NCBI RefSeq assembly: GCF_947241705.1
Contig: NC_079259.1
Span: forward strand, 558,001 to 622,000
DNA from: Saccharomyces mikatae IFO 1815
Lineage: Eukaryota; Ascomycota; Saccharomycetes; Saccharomycetales; Saccharomycetaceae
Direction of reading: 5' to 3'
DNA length: 64,000 nt
In this document: one piece after another, positions 10,894-20,408 of the stretch
Numbering within the stretch: the stretch's first letter is position 1
Layout: each line of letters opens with the position of its first letter
The notes under the pieces: model-generated
Told to the model about the DNA's origin: nothing
The model's input: only the letters and a program-made list of their open reading frames with translations
Databases searched by the model: none
Position numbers and translations under genes: made by a program

Positions 10894-11375
10894 ATTTAAA
10901 GCCAATGACCTGTTAAGGTAAAAATTACAGATTTTCTGGAGATCTTGGACCATGAAACATTTTTAGTATTACTTAAAACAACTAAAGATCCAACAAGAAT
11001 TGTAGAAGCTGTAAACAAGCTGCAGAAGGCGTTCAAAAGAATTAAGAAGCTAAGAAGGACGCAAGATGTTCCAGGATATGAATTCAAACAACATGTCGTT
11101 TCATCTTTTATAAATTAATGTTCTATATACAACTTTATCGTATCATACTCCCAATTACGCTATGCAGTAATGTGTTTTTTTCTCGCGGACAAAGAATCGA
11201 ATCAGACGGTGATAGCCCCTTTAGTGATTTTATCGAACCAAAGAAAATGAATAGAGCATGTTAAACAGTATAGATTAACAGTTGCTCATCCTCTGTTTCG
11301 GATTTATCTCAATTGTCCATTTAAACAGACTGGTTAATACTGCTATTGCATTTTTAAAGCTTCAAACAAATAGTC
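10894..11375. other. LCB2-AIM7 intergenic region with an ATG-less open frame
   Basis: This 482-bp gap contains a 69-codon open frame without ATG on the plus strand (10909-11118). It is in the same frame as LCB2 but separated from it by three stops (LCB2's own plus two more). The rest is presumably the AIM7 promoter. Confidence 0.6.
10909..11118 (+). pseudogene. Possible gene relic, open frame without start codon
   Basis: Sixty-nine sense codons end in TAA. The translation is lysine-rich and amphipathic (for example RIVEAVNKLQKAFKRIKKLR) and ends VVSSFIN. Codon choice looks like that of ordinary yeast genes. There is no ATG in frame, and I see no 5' exon with a GTATGT/TACTAAC pair. I do not recognise a family. 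It could be the 3' remnant of a decayed gene or a chance opening. Confidence 0.3.
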
Positions 11376-11825
11376 ATGTCTAACCTCTATAAAATTGGTA
11401 CTGAAACAAAAAAAAAAATCAAAGAGTTCCGTACATCCACAGCAAGGACCAACTCCATAAAAGCTCTATCGATAAAGATCGAACCAAAACCGTCTTGTGA
11501 AATAATTATTGATGAAGACGAACAAGAGGAACTAGATGAGATGGAAGGTGTAGATGAATTAGCCGAAATTCTACCTGACAATTCACCCCGATTTCTTCTC
11601 ACTGCGTTTCCAATAACAACAAAAGATGGGTTCAAGCAGACTCCCTTGGTCTTAATTTATTGGAAGCCAATGACGGTCGTGTCACAAGAATGGAAGATGC
11701 TTTATGCGGGCGCATTAGAAATGATCAGAAACGAGTGTGGTACTTTCAAATTGATAGAGGTTTCTTCTGGTCTGGAAGATGACTCAGACGTTGAAGAGTT
11801 AAAAGAGCAATTAGAAAATTGTTAG
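11376..11825 (+). CDS. AIM7: GMF-family (ADF-H) Arp2/3 debranching protein
   Basis: The 149-residue product matches yeast Aim7 (Gmf1) in length and sequence. It has a single ADF-homology/GMF domain over the whole protein. GMF proteins bind Arp2/3 rather than actin, dissociate branches and inhibit nucleation; in yeast Aim7 acts at cortical actin patches. An acidic insert (DEDEQEELDEME, residues ~46-57) and an acidic tail (EDDSDVEELKEQ) are visible. The deletion mutant's mitochondrial-inheritance phenotype gave the name. Confidence 0.93.
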   Translation: MSNLYKIGTETKKKIKEFRTSTARTNSIKALSIKIEPKPSCEIIIDEDEQEELDEMEGVDELAEILPDNSPRFLLTAFPITTKDGFKQTPLVLIYWKPMTVVSQEWKMLYAGALEMIRNECGTFKLIEVSSGLEDDSDVEELKEQLENC

Positions 11826-11927
11826 TATAGTTTTCATCAATCGCTTAACCACATGTGTATTACCGCATTAGACACTTAATATTTACTTTTTACTTTTCAT
11901 AGAAACATTATAAAAGACTGCTTTAGA

Positions 11928-11953
11928 ACCCATAAACCATAATATGTTTGGGT
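11928..11953. promoter_or_regulatory. Probable Rap1 sites of RPS13
   Basis: TGTTTGGGT at 11945-11953 is the complement of the Rap1 core ACCCAAACA. A weaker ACCCATAAACC lies on the plus strand at 11928-11938. They are about 220-245 bp before the RPS13 ATG and are followed by a T-rich run, the usual layout of ribosomal-protein promoters. Confidence 0.5.
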
Positions 11954-12172
11954 CAAGAATTTTTTTGTTTTTCAGTGTTACAGTTTTAATGGTTATTTTT
12001 CATGAGCGCGCAAAGAAGCTATGAAATTTTGACGTTAGAGAGATTTATAATTGTTGGGGAATAGTAATTTATCTTCGCTCGTATATTTTGCAATCTGATT
12101 TTAATTGTAATCCCTCTCCTTCCTATCAGTGAAAGAGCAATCTACTAAGCCAATCAACAACAATCAGTCAAA

Positions 12173-13172
12173 ATGGGTCGTATGCACAGTGCCGTATGTC
12201 TATTAACATTATAACGAGATATTAATACAGATATGCTGAATTAAATTACTCGTTCAAACAGAAGACATTATAATGTGAAATTCAGAAATGAATTTCTAAT
12301 ACGTTACTTCTCTCGGATCACAATTCTATTACAAGTTCCGGTTGTGTACACAGGTATAATTTATACTGGAGAGCAAATTCTGCTCGCTGTACATTTGCTG
12401 GGTGATTCCAATTTCTTTTAACATGTTATTAATTCAATAGGGTTTGTCACTAGCTGCTACTTGAGTGTATCCTCACTCGAAGTATCACTGACTGCCAATC
12501 TCAGCCTTTATGAACTTGATTTCATTAGGCTCTTTAACATTAATACGTTAATCTATCTTCTTACGAAGAAGCAGAATGGAAGGAACACTTCGCAAAATTG
12601 TACTTTAATGGAATTGTATGGTCTAGATGAGGGAATGTGTACATGATGCGCTTTTCTTACCATATAAAACTTTGTTTTACTAACATTTGATGCATATTTT
12701 TGGAATTTCCATTTCCGAATAATGTCATTCTATACAGGGTAAAGGTATTTCTTCTTCTGCTATTCCATACTCTAGAAACGCTCCAGCTTGGTTCAAGTTG
12801 TCCTCTGAATCTGTCATTGAACAAATCGTCAAGTATGCCAGAAAAGGTTTGACTCCATCTCAAATTGGTGTCTTGTTGAGAGATGCTCACGGTGTTACCC
12901 AAGCTCGTGTCATTACTGGTAACAAGATCATGAGAATCTTGAAGTCTAATGGTTTGGCTCCAGAAATCCCAGAAGATTTGTACTACTTGATTAAGAAGGC
13001 TGTCTCTGTCAGAAAGCATTTGGAAAGAAACAGAAAGGACAAGGATGCTAAGTTCAGATTAATTTTGATCGAATCTAGAATCCACAGATTGGCTAGATAC
13101 TACAGAACTGTCTCTGTCTTGCCACCAAACTGGAAGTACGAATCTGCCACTGCCTCTGCTTTGGTTAACTAG
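12173..13172 (+). CDS. RPS13: Ribosomal protein uS15 (S13), two exons
   Basis: Exon 1 is 12173-12193 (MGRMHSA) and exon 2 is 12738-13172 ([16 protein letters not shown] onward), giving 151 residues, the full family length. The donor is GTATGT at 12194, the branch point TACTAAC is at 12678-12684, and the acceptor CAG ends at 12737. The protein is the eukaryotic/archaeal uS15 of the 40S subunit, homologous to bacterial S15. Strong codon bias toward preferred yeast codons marks high expression, unlike its neighbours. Transcription is probably driven by Rap1 with a T-rich tract. Confidence 0.97.
12194..12737 (+). other. RPS13: RPS13 spliceosomal intron
   Basis: A 544-nt intron, the long class typical of yeast ribosomal-protein genes. 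Donor GTATGT, branch point TACTAAC (12678-12684) and acceptor TACAG are all canonical. No snoRNA boxes or real ORF are evident inside; the 61-codon open frame in it has no ATG start. Confidence 0.95.
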
Positions 13173-13417
13173 AGTGTTTAAATCATTTACTTCATTATTT
13201 CTTTATATGTATATTTTTGTATAATTAAAACTGATTTTTTAACATCTCTACATAAAAGACAAGTTGCACTTCAATACTTTTCCGCATATTTTCTTTTGGG
13301 AGAGTTTTTTTTTTATCTTCAAATGATTTCTTGATTTAAACTCCAAACTTTTTTTCACTTTTGAACATACCTTAAGAAAGTGAATTGTTCATCACTTTCG
13401 TAATGAACAAGTAGAAC

Positions 13418-14515
13418 ATGGCTCAGAATTTCGGGAGCATTCCTTCACATAAATCTTATGTGTTGAGTCTGTATCGTACCGTGCTTAGAAACATTCCAAA
13501 ACATTGTCACTCATATGCCTTTCAATATGAAATAAAAAAAAATCTATCAAAGCAATTGACTAAACACAAGCATGACAAATCAAGTTGGAGTGTCTATATC
13601 CTGCTTGAGAAATTCAACCAATTGAACGACTATCTTTTGGAAAATAAATTACTTGAAATCAAAAACCTGATGAAACCACTAAAGAAGTCGACAAAACAAC
13701 TAAAAACAACAAAAATTCTCAACTCTTTGACTGGTCTATGTGAGGACAACAGTCAAAGTCCGGATGAAATCAGGAAACTTCATATACTAAGTAGGTATAT
13801 CAAACAGAAGCAAAATTCAGGTCTTTTACCGGCCTATATATCAAAGAAATATAAGCTCAATCTCCTACTACCATTAGCATTGAATGATCACGCATGCGAG
13901 AATTTGTTTCACATCCAACAAAAATTGGAGAAAGGTCCTCCTTCTGCTAGGCTATCATATACAAAAGAAGGAAGAAACCAAATATGGTTTGTTCGGTCAC
14001 CGATTAATAAAGGGAAACAGCAATCAAAAAAGCTGGGAATATTAATACGACAAGAGAGAAAAAATTCTCAGAAAAATATTGACAATCTAAATTTCTGTGA
14101 AGTCAATGCCACTTGGGCACTACATGAAGCTATTTGGGAAGAATATTTGGAGTCTAAAAAGATTATTAAATTAAACTTGCCGAAGTACTTGGAGTACACT
14201 TCATATCCTTCAAAATCGGCTAAATACAATTCTATTGGTCTGAATAAATCAATTAAGGAATGGATAGATCCATTGAGAGACATTATGTTTAACTTGCAGT
14301 CTAAAAGTTTTCAAAGAGTGGAGTACTTTAACAATTATAAGGAAAAGCTTCTTAAAAAAGATGGTCAACTAGCATATTTTGATAAAATGTCAAAAAAAAT
14401 GTATATCAAACGGTTGGAATCTTTTAAGAGGATGAGCGAAGAAGATTTACCGTATATTACGCCCTTCATAGGCGAGAGAGACCTGCCAAGTGTTTTGGCC
14501 AAGTACGGGTTTTAA
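13418..14515 (+). CDS. RRG1: Mitochondrial genome maintenance protein
   Basis: The 365-residue product matches the length of yeast Rrg1, which is required for mitochondrial DNA maintenance and 5' processing of mitochondrial tRNAs. The protein is basic. Its N-terminus (MAQNFGSIPSHKSYVLSLYR) starts a LYR-like helix rather than a classical cleavable presequence. No recognised catalytic domain is visible. A three-codon uORF (ATG AAC AAG TAG, 13403-13414) ends 3 nt before the start. The gene is convergent with RTR2. Confidence 0.92.
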   Translation: MAQNFGSIPSHKSYVLSLYRTVLRNIPKHCHSYAFQYEIKKNLSKQLTKHKHDKSSWSVYILLEKFNQLNDYLLENKLLEIKNLMKPLKKSTKQLKTTKILNSLTGLCEDNSQSPDEIRKLHILSRYIKQKQNSGLLPAYISKKYKLNLLLPLALNDHACENLFHIQQKLEKGPPSARLSYTKEGRNQIWFVRSPINKGKQQSKKLGILIRQERKNSQKNIDNLNFCEVNATWALHEAIWEEYLESKKIIKLNLPKYLEYTSYPSKSAKYNSIGLNKSIKEWIDPLRDIMFNLQSKSFQRVEYFNNYKEKLLKKDGQLAYFDKMSKKMYIKRLESFKRMSEEDLPYITPFIGERDLPSVLAKYGF

Positions 14516-14638
14516 GGATGCAAGTTGCAGAAAGCAAGTAATCAAATAGACTAACAACTAGTTGATTTCAATTGTCATTTTTTATATAAATATTTACTTA
14601 CTGAACCACCATATGACTTCTCATGAAACGATGTCAGT

Positions 14639-15235
14639 CTATCTAATATTCCATGAATTTTGCTCTTCAGAAAACAGTTGTTCAAAGTACTTATCTAGTA
14701 ATAAAGACTCATCTTCGCAGACATCATCAAACCCAAGAACCTTGAAACTCACTATTAACGATTTAATTGCGTCTATAGATAGCCCATTTCCAACTACTTC
14801 CTCTAGAAGATCTACTGTGTACTCATTATTCGAATTGAATATGTTGTAGCTTATCAAATGCACACCTAATCTCTCATGCAGTGACGTTTGAGGCAATTGT
14901 CCCATCAAATACAACGAGCATTTACTGTGAAATCTACTACAATACATTGGATGTTTAAAGATACCAGTAACAAGATCCTCCATCACCCTCTTATGACATA
15001 ACGGGTACCCACATAATTTGTTCTCTGTTCTGGCATTGATTATATCCATATAAGATGTTGGTGAAAGTAATCGTGCTAAGTATTTTAGTGTCTCTCCATT
15101 TTGGCAAGATGACTTAGTGAGCATGGAAACTATGGCGGAATTGATCATTTGAACTTCTGCCAAGGATAATTGCTCATGAAGCTGATGCAGTTGTAACACC
15201 GTACTCTGAATGGACGTAATGTTTATTGTAGACAT
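14639..15235 (-). CDS. RTR2: RPAP2/Rtr1-type RNA polymerase II CTD phosphatase paralog
   Basis: The product is 198 residues, close to the 196 I recall for S288C. The RTR1-type zinc motif is complete: C75 and C80 (KLCGYPLCHK), then C99 and H103 (MYCSRFHSKC). Rtr1 dephosphorylates the Pol II CTD at Ser5/Tyr1; Rtr2 is the shorter whole-genome-duplication paralog with weaker phenotypes. The gene is convergent with RRG1 and its 250-bp upstream gap is shared with the OCA6 3' end. The upstream gap holds no gene. Confidence 0.92.
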   Translation of the reverse strand: MSTINITSIQSTVLQLHQLHEQLSLAEVQMINSAIVSMLTKSSCQNGETLKYLARLLSPTSYMDIINARTENKLCGYPLCHKRVMEDLVTGIFKHPMYCSRFHSKCSLYLMGQLPQTSLHERLGVHLISYNIFNSNNEYTVDLLEEVVGNGLSIDAIKSLIVSFKVLGFDDVCEDESLLLDKYFEQLFSEEQNSWNIR

Positions 15236-15485
15236 TGTAGTTCTATGATTCGTGCACTTCTAATGTGTGAATACGTTTATGACTCTTCGGGTATGCGATG
15301 CCCTCCCTAAAGCAACGCCGTTTTGGCCAGTATCTCTTTCTGCAACTTCGAAGAGCTTTCCCCTTGTCTATTCTATTATTTTTGGTTCTAAAAAAAAGAT
15401 TATCAATGCTAAAGGTTCCGCTTGCGCTTTTTCCCAGAGCTCATATCATTATGAAAATATTATATGATACGATTAGCTTTGGAAG

Positions 15486-16160
15486 TTACATACTATGAAA
15501 CTTCAATTTTGGCAAAGAATTCGACACACTACTTACTCTTGCAACCTTTTCAGATGTATCAACATGCCCGGTATATTGCTCGTCTTCTGATTCTGTAGTT
15601 GTTCGGGCAATGTACCGTACGGTAATCCAAGGAACTTTATCCTTTATATCTAAATTATCAACTTCAATTTCCGAGTTGAAGTTTTCAATAAAGTTTCTCT
15701 CATGAATATTGATGCTGGAATTGTATACTAAAAACTCGTTTAATATGGACACTGTGCTCCAATATGAAAACTTTCTCATACATGCTACTACAAGGGATAT
15801 TATTAGTTCCCCATTTGTACAGTGCATATAACACGGATAATGCCTCTTATCGATTAAAAATTTCACGCATCGTACCACAACATCGTATTCAATGGGAACT
15901 GTTTTCTTTTTTCTTTTGATCTTGGGCTTGGTCTTGTCAGCCTTTCTTTCACTTTGGCATCTTATGTGAACTGTCTTGATGTTGTTCTCTTCGCAAAATC
16001 TTACCATCAAAGGATCACTATTCAGAGGTTCAGGTGTCAATGATAGGATGTATTTCAGTCTAAGGGTTCTTAGAAATGAGAGATTGATTTCTCGTGGGTA
16101 GGATCCTCTATATAAGTTTGGCTGGACTGTCGAAAATTGTAATGGTGTTACCAGTGACAT
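15486..16160 (-). CDS. OCA6: Oca-family atypical dual-specificity phosphatase homolog
   Basis: The 224-residue product matches yeast Oca6. The fold is that of cysteine-based dual-specificity phosphatases (Siw14/Oca group), opening with the conserved NLYRGSYP. The active-site loop reads HCTNGELI at residues 113-120: the Cys (114) is kept but the Arg expected six positions later is Ile120. That suggests a pseudophosphatase. Oca1-6 proteins form a complex linked to inositol pyrophosphate and oxidant signalling. A basic insert (KTKPKIKRKKK) precedes the loop. The gene is divergent from DOS2. Confidence 0.92.
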   Translation of the reverse strand: MSLVTPLQFSTVQPNLYRGSYPREINLSFLRTLRLKYILSLTPEPLNSDPLMVRFCEENNIKTVHIRCQSERKADKTKPKIKRKKKTVPIEYDVVVRCVKFLIDKRHYPCYMHCTNGELIISLVVACMRKFSYWSTVSILNEFLVYNSSINIHERNFIENFNSEIEVDNLDIKDKVPWITVRYIARTTTESEDEQYTGHVDTSEKVARVSSVSNSLPKLKFHSM

Positions 16161-16414
16161 TTTAATAAATATAGCTTATTACAGATCTATGAGCTTGGTG
16201 TTCATAGCAACTGTGAAACTTATACTTGATGCTGATTGTCCTTTCTACCTTAACAGAAACTATTTTTTTGAGTTCGCACTTTTTTTTTGCTCTAGGTGGA
16301 ATAGCGGCGATTGATGATTAACACCACTTTAATAGTCAGGAAAAATACCAAGAGGTACGCAATTGTATCACTGTATGCCTATTGGGAGTAGTTGGTTGGA
16401 CAAATTGGGATAAA

Positions 16415-17326
16415 ATGGAATTTTTTTACGAGGAGCAGGTAGCTAATATCGAAGACAGCAAGACGAACGGCTCTCAAGAAGAAAATGAATCAATAGAGCA
16501 TAATGAAAATAATGGATTTCATAGTCGAGACGACAAAACAAATGAGGCCTTCCAGAAGCTAGAAGAGGAAGTCAATATGCGATACGAAAAGACCACGAGC
16601 GCATTCAAAAAATTAGTTGTTGAGAAAGATGACGGAATTGAAATCAACTTACCAATTAGCAATGAAACTACAGAGGCTGCTCAAAAATACTTGAAAAAGC
16701 TAGACGATAATATACACAATGTAGAGAGTTTAGCCCAGTCATATTGGAGTAAAATGAAAACAAAAACTTTCTGGTCTGGTTTTAGCGGCATCGATGATAC
16801 GACGAACAACGATTCCGCTAATAAGGGTGAGAATTCAAAAGAAAATGAAATCGCTGTAGGCGGAAATAGAACAGATGCTGAACTAAGGATACTATCAAGA
16901 GATAAGTCAATTTATTTGAGCAATAAAATAGATTTGCAACAGGAGCCATTTGATGTGGATGAGAAAACTGAGGATATATGTTCAATCTTACAGAACGATA
17001 AGGATATTTCCAAATTAATGAACGATATTGTACCTCATCAAATTAGTTATAAAAACTTTTGGAATATTTATTTCCTACAAAAGAACAGAATATTGGATAA
17101 AGAAAGTAAAAGAAAAGAAATCTTGTCTAAGAAGGATAAGGAAACAGAAGAGGAGGAAGTTGAGTGGGATGATGAAGACGATGAGGTAGAAGGAGTTGAT
17201 GGAAACAAGCGTGAAAAAGAAACAAATGCTGATGTGCCAGAAGAGGAATTGAAAGAGATTACTGGCGCTGAGAGCCTCGTTGAGAATGACGATGATGGTG
17301 ATGATGACGATGATGACTGGGAATAA
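16415..17326 (+). CDS. DOS2: BSD-domain protein, cytoplasmic, function unclear
   Basis: I choose the ATG at 16415 (MEFFYEEQV); the frame is open earlier but without ATG. The product is 303 residues, slightly shorter than the S288C form (about 310). A BSD-like domain lies around residues 180-235, with the characteristic aromatic pair in NFWNIYFLQK. The C-terminus is a long acidic run ending DDDDDDDWE. The yeast gene was named for effects on ubiquitin-dependent turnover or genome dosage, but its biochemical role is not established. It is convergent with DOA4, with 292 bp between stops and no gene in the gap. Confidence 0.9.
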   Translation: MEFFYEEQVANIEDSKTNGSQEENESIEHNENNGFHSRDDKTNEAFQKLEEEVNMRYEKTTSAFKKLVVEKDDGIEINLPISNETTEAAQKYLKKLDDNIHNVESLAQSYWSKMKTKTFWSGFSGIDDTTNNDSANKGENSKENEIAVGGNRTDAELRILSRDKSIYLSNKIDLQQEPFDVDEKTEDICSILQNDKDISKLMNDIVPHQISYKNFWNIYFLQKNRILDKESKRKEILSKKDKETEEEEVEWDDEDDEVEGVDGNKREKETNADVPEEELKEITGAESLVENDDDGDDDDDDWE

Positions 17327-17618
17327 GTGGTTTCTTTCACGTGATATACGTAAGTCAAGTTATATATATTTACATACTTTTCATGGCGTATTACAATAGA
17401 AGAAAAAATCACCAAACCAAGAGATGCAGAGGAAAGAAGACAAAACTTGTGGTGTTATCTTATTTTTATATCATTCCAGGAAAATCCGTTTTTGTTACCG
17501 TCGAGACAAACTTTTTATTTAAAGGTTTGTCACTTTTTCCTTTAGAGCTACTGAGGCATCAAGATAAAGGAGAAGAGCAATGTGTTCACAGAGTTGTTCC
17601 TTTTATAATTCAAATGAA

Positions 17619-20408
17619 TCAAACACCATAGACGCGGTGATAAAATAAAACGTATGCATTAGAATTAATAGCATCAGTCTGGTTTTTGACAGGTTTATAT
17701 TTGGTATCATCAAAATATAGCCATCCTTTCTTCAATCCCTTTTTTACATAAGCCGTATAATGACCTCCATAGAGAGTACCAAAATGACATGCCACACCAT
17801 ACAGTTCGTACTTAAAAGGTGGTATTTGCCCTCTTATTGGTAATTCATCATCATTGACACCTGGAGGGAAAACGCCATCAAAATCATTAGCCCAAAATGG
17901 AGTCAAGTCTAATAAAAACGGATATCTGACAAAATCGTTATTTTTGTTTAAGAAATTATCAAACCTCTTCAAATGAACTATCAGATTTCTCGGTAGCCTT
18001 GTCACCGTCAATTGCTTTGTAGAAGGTTGCCTTTGTTTACAATGCGGACACAACCATTGTTCCTCTACCTCCAGATTTTCACATTTGGTAAACTCTTTAA
18101 AACAATCTTCAATGGTTATCTTATTTTGAGAGTTCTTCTTTGGAATAGGAATTGACAGCACTGTGAAAGGTTGATATGTTGTCGAAGTATGATTGCAAAC
18201 TTTGCACCTTAACCGTGATGCGTATTGACCCTGAAACAAGTCGACAATAACACTAAAGTCAGTAGTTAAAAACCTTTCCCATTCTATTGATGAGGCAATT
18301 CTCAGCGATAGTTTTTCTCGCCTTGCCTCGGCTTCTTGAGAAAGTTCTTTTAATGGTGGATTCGAACCGCATTGATTCAAATCTTCGTGTAATCCATCTA
18401 GAAGGAATTGGCAAAATTCTTGGCAGTCCTGTTGAGATGCAGTCTTAAATAATGAGTTGACTGATCCACATGCCAATTTGAATTTGATTGGTGATATAGA
18501 AATTTTCTTCGAACTATCAACTTGTTCTTTGTACATCATGTGAACCAGTCTCGCAAAATACTTTGCCAATATACCCTTCGATCCCAGCTTACTATTGATA
18601 TTGATATGCTTGGCATACGAGTCGTCTAAGAATATCTGAGTTAATTCGTGTGTGCCCAAAATACATTGAATAATACAGTTCATGTAACATGAATTTCCTA
18701 GATTTTCTAACCCGACTGCGAAATCAAGATCATAATTGTGAGAAGAGGAAGTTGGTGCGAAATCAGTATGATCTGAAGAGTTGTTATTAGATAAGGAAAG
18801 ACTTGAAGGTTGGATAGTAGACGTGGCGGAATTGTGGCCATTAGAGTTCATATTTAAATTCATACTAATTGTCTGTGGGAACCGTTGCAACTTTGGCGTT
18901 GTAGTTCTTGATGGAGAAGTGATTGCCCTAGTGTTAATAGGTGTTATATGTGCGAAAGAGTTGTGGTTCAATTGTTCTCTTTGGTTCGTCATAAAATCTG
19001 CTTCATTGTTTTTCCAAAGATGTGGCGTTTCTGGATAATTAACTGGCAATGAATCATGTTTTATCGGGTTTGGCGAGTGTAGGAGTAATGGTGATGGTGA
19101 GTTCGATATGGATAATGAGGATATGGAATATAAATTTGAATTTGAACTTGAGTTTTTCAGGCAAGGTGAAGTGTAGTTTGAAAACAATTTCTTAAAACTT
19201 GAAGATCTTTTTACCGCATGATTACTACTTGATTGCTGTTGTTGCTGTTGTTGAAGGTGATTCACTGGAGTTGGTGCAATTAGCATTTCTTTCATAGAGT
19301 CATCCATCGAATGTCTTATACTAGGAGACATCCTAGGTAAATGCTGTAAACTTAAACCAGAAGTGTTACCATTAACATAAACGCTATCATCTTTAACATT
19401 GCCACTCGGTGGAAAAGACGAAGAGACTTGATTTCCATGGTTTGAGTTCAGCCAACTTGAAAAACCAGATTTCAGAATGAATATTTTGGTATAGTCATCG
19501 GATATTGGTTTCTCAAAAGAATGATTCAATAAAATATCTAATAGGACAGACTGTTGCTTGATATTGTATTCGTTTGAATCTGTATACAGAACGATGAATT
19601 TGAAAAGATTTCTGCTTTGGAAGAGTTTAATTTCATCATTAGGAGATGTGATTAATGATTTTCTTTCTAAATCATGATCTGAGTATGACATTTTAAAAGA
19701 AATAGGCTCCAGACAAATAATATTCTTCGAATCAATATGAGACTTGTTGAATTCTAATCTTGATCGTATATCTATCAATAGTGTCTCCATTTGGGATGAA
19801 GTAGAATTAGTTGATGAAAAAATCAGTGAATTTAGGTGACTCGGAGTAATGATGGAACCTGTTCCCATCATGCTACATTCTTCTTGATCAAGGTACAGTT
19901 TTCTTTGTCTTACAGAAGACTTGATGAAATTTTTGATTTTTGCTATGTTTTCATCGCTTAATAATGTCTCTAGTAAAGTATTGTATATGTTCATCAATTG
20001 GAACTCGTTATTGTTACTACTGGTATTGGTATCATTATTTGAGCTCTTATGTAGTTTGGCCTTTGAGAATTCATTTAAGAGGGGAATATTGGTTGTTACA
20101 ATAATATGAATGATCTTGTAGTATATGTAATTTAACTGAATAGTGATATCAGAATTTGAGTTAATCACTGCACCCTTATTTCTACTAAATATGATACTTT
20201 TTATATCTTTCGAATTCTTCTTGTAAATTGACAAGATGTCAATGCATTTATCCAGAAGGCTACTCAAATCTCTATCTTTTCTCTTATCATTTATGATAAA
20301 TTCGTTAATTTTACTCTCCGCAATAGCGGTTAGTTGTGCTATCGTAAGGTATTTCGACTGATGATGATTACACTCATTCTTTATAGTGCTAATAATATTT
20401 TGTTCCAT
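17619..20408 (-). CDS. DOA4: Endosomal ubiquitin hydrolase (USP family)
   Basis: The 929-residue product is recognised as Doa4, which recovers ubiquitin from ESCRT cargo at late endosomes. A rhodanese-like domain lies near residues 200-330 and a Ser/Asn/Gln-rich linker at 340-555. The USP domain follows, with catalytic Cys574 in GLENLGNSCYMN and the His box YGGHYTAYV near 880. Zinc-type CxxC pairs are present (CKVC, CPHC). The YPFL motif in RYPFLLDLTPFW fits the Bro1-binding site known for yeast Doa4. The linker has a short polyQ run. The start is the first ATG (MEQNIISTIKN). Confidence 0.97.
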   Translation of the reverse strand: MEQNIISTIKNECNHHQSKYLTIAQLTAIAESKINEFIINDKRKDRDLSSLLDKCIDILSIYKKNSKDIKSIIFSRNKGAVINSNSDITIQLNYIYYKIIHIIVTTNIPLLNEFSKAKLHKSSNNDTNTSSNNNEFQLMNIYNTLLETLLSDENIAKIKNFIKSSVRQRKLYLDQEECSMMGTGSIITPSHLNSLIFSSTNSTSSQMETLLIDIRSRLEFNKSHIDSKNIICLEPISFKMSYSDHDLERKSLITSPNDEIKLFQSRNLFKFIVLYTDSNEYNIKQQSVLLDILLNHSFEKPISDDYTKIFILKSGFSSWLNSNHGNQVSSSFPPSGNVKDDSVYVNGNTSGLSLQHLPRMSPSIRHSMDDSMKEMLIAPTPVNHLQQQQQQQSSSNHAVKRSSSFKKLFSNYTSPCLKNSSSNSNLYSISSLSISNSPSPLLLHSPNPIKHDSLPVNYPETPHLWKNNEADFMTNQREQLNHNSFAHITPINTRAITSPSRTTTPKLQRFPQTISMNLNMNSNGHNSATSTIQPSSLSLSNNNSSDHTDFAPTSSSHNYDLDFAVGLENLGNSCYMNCIIQCILGTHELTQIFLDDSYAKHININSKLGSKGILAKYFARLVHMMYKEQVDSSKKISISPIKFKLACGSVNSLFKTASQQDCQEFCQFLLDGLHEDLNQCGSNPPLKELSQEAEARREKLSLRIASSIEWERFLTTDFSVIVDLFQGQYASRLRCKVCNHTSTTYQPFTVLSIPIPKKNSQNKITIEDCFKEFTKCENLEVEEQWLCPHCKQRQPSTKQLTVTRLPRNLIVHLKRFDNFLNKNNDFVRYPFLLDLTPFWANDFDGVFPPGVNDDELPIRGQIPPFKYELYGVACHFGTLYGGHYTAYVKKGLKKGWLYFDDTKYKPVKNQTDAINSNAYVLFYHRVYGV

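Noticed and set aside
12461-12646. 61-codon open frame in the RPS13 intron
   Set aside because: No ATG at its head, no domain, and the intron signals are canonical.
17341-17631. Plus-strand open frame between DOS2 and DOA4
   Set aside because: No ATG at its head, it overlaps the DOA4 3' end, and it has no recognisable features; it lies in a 3'-3' gap.
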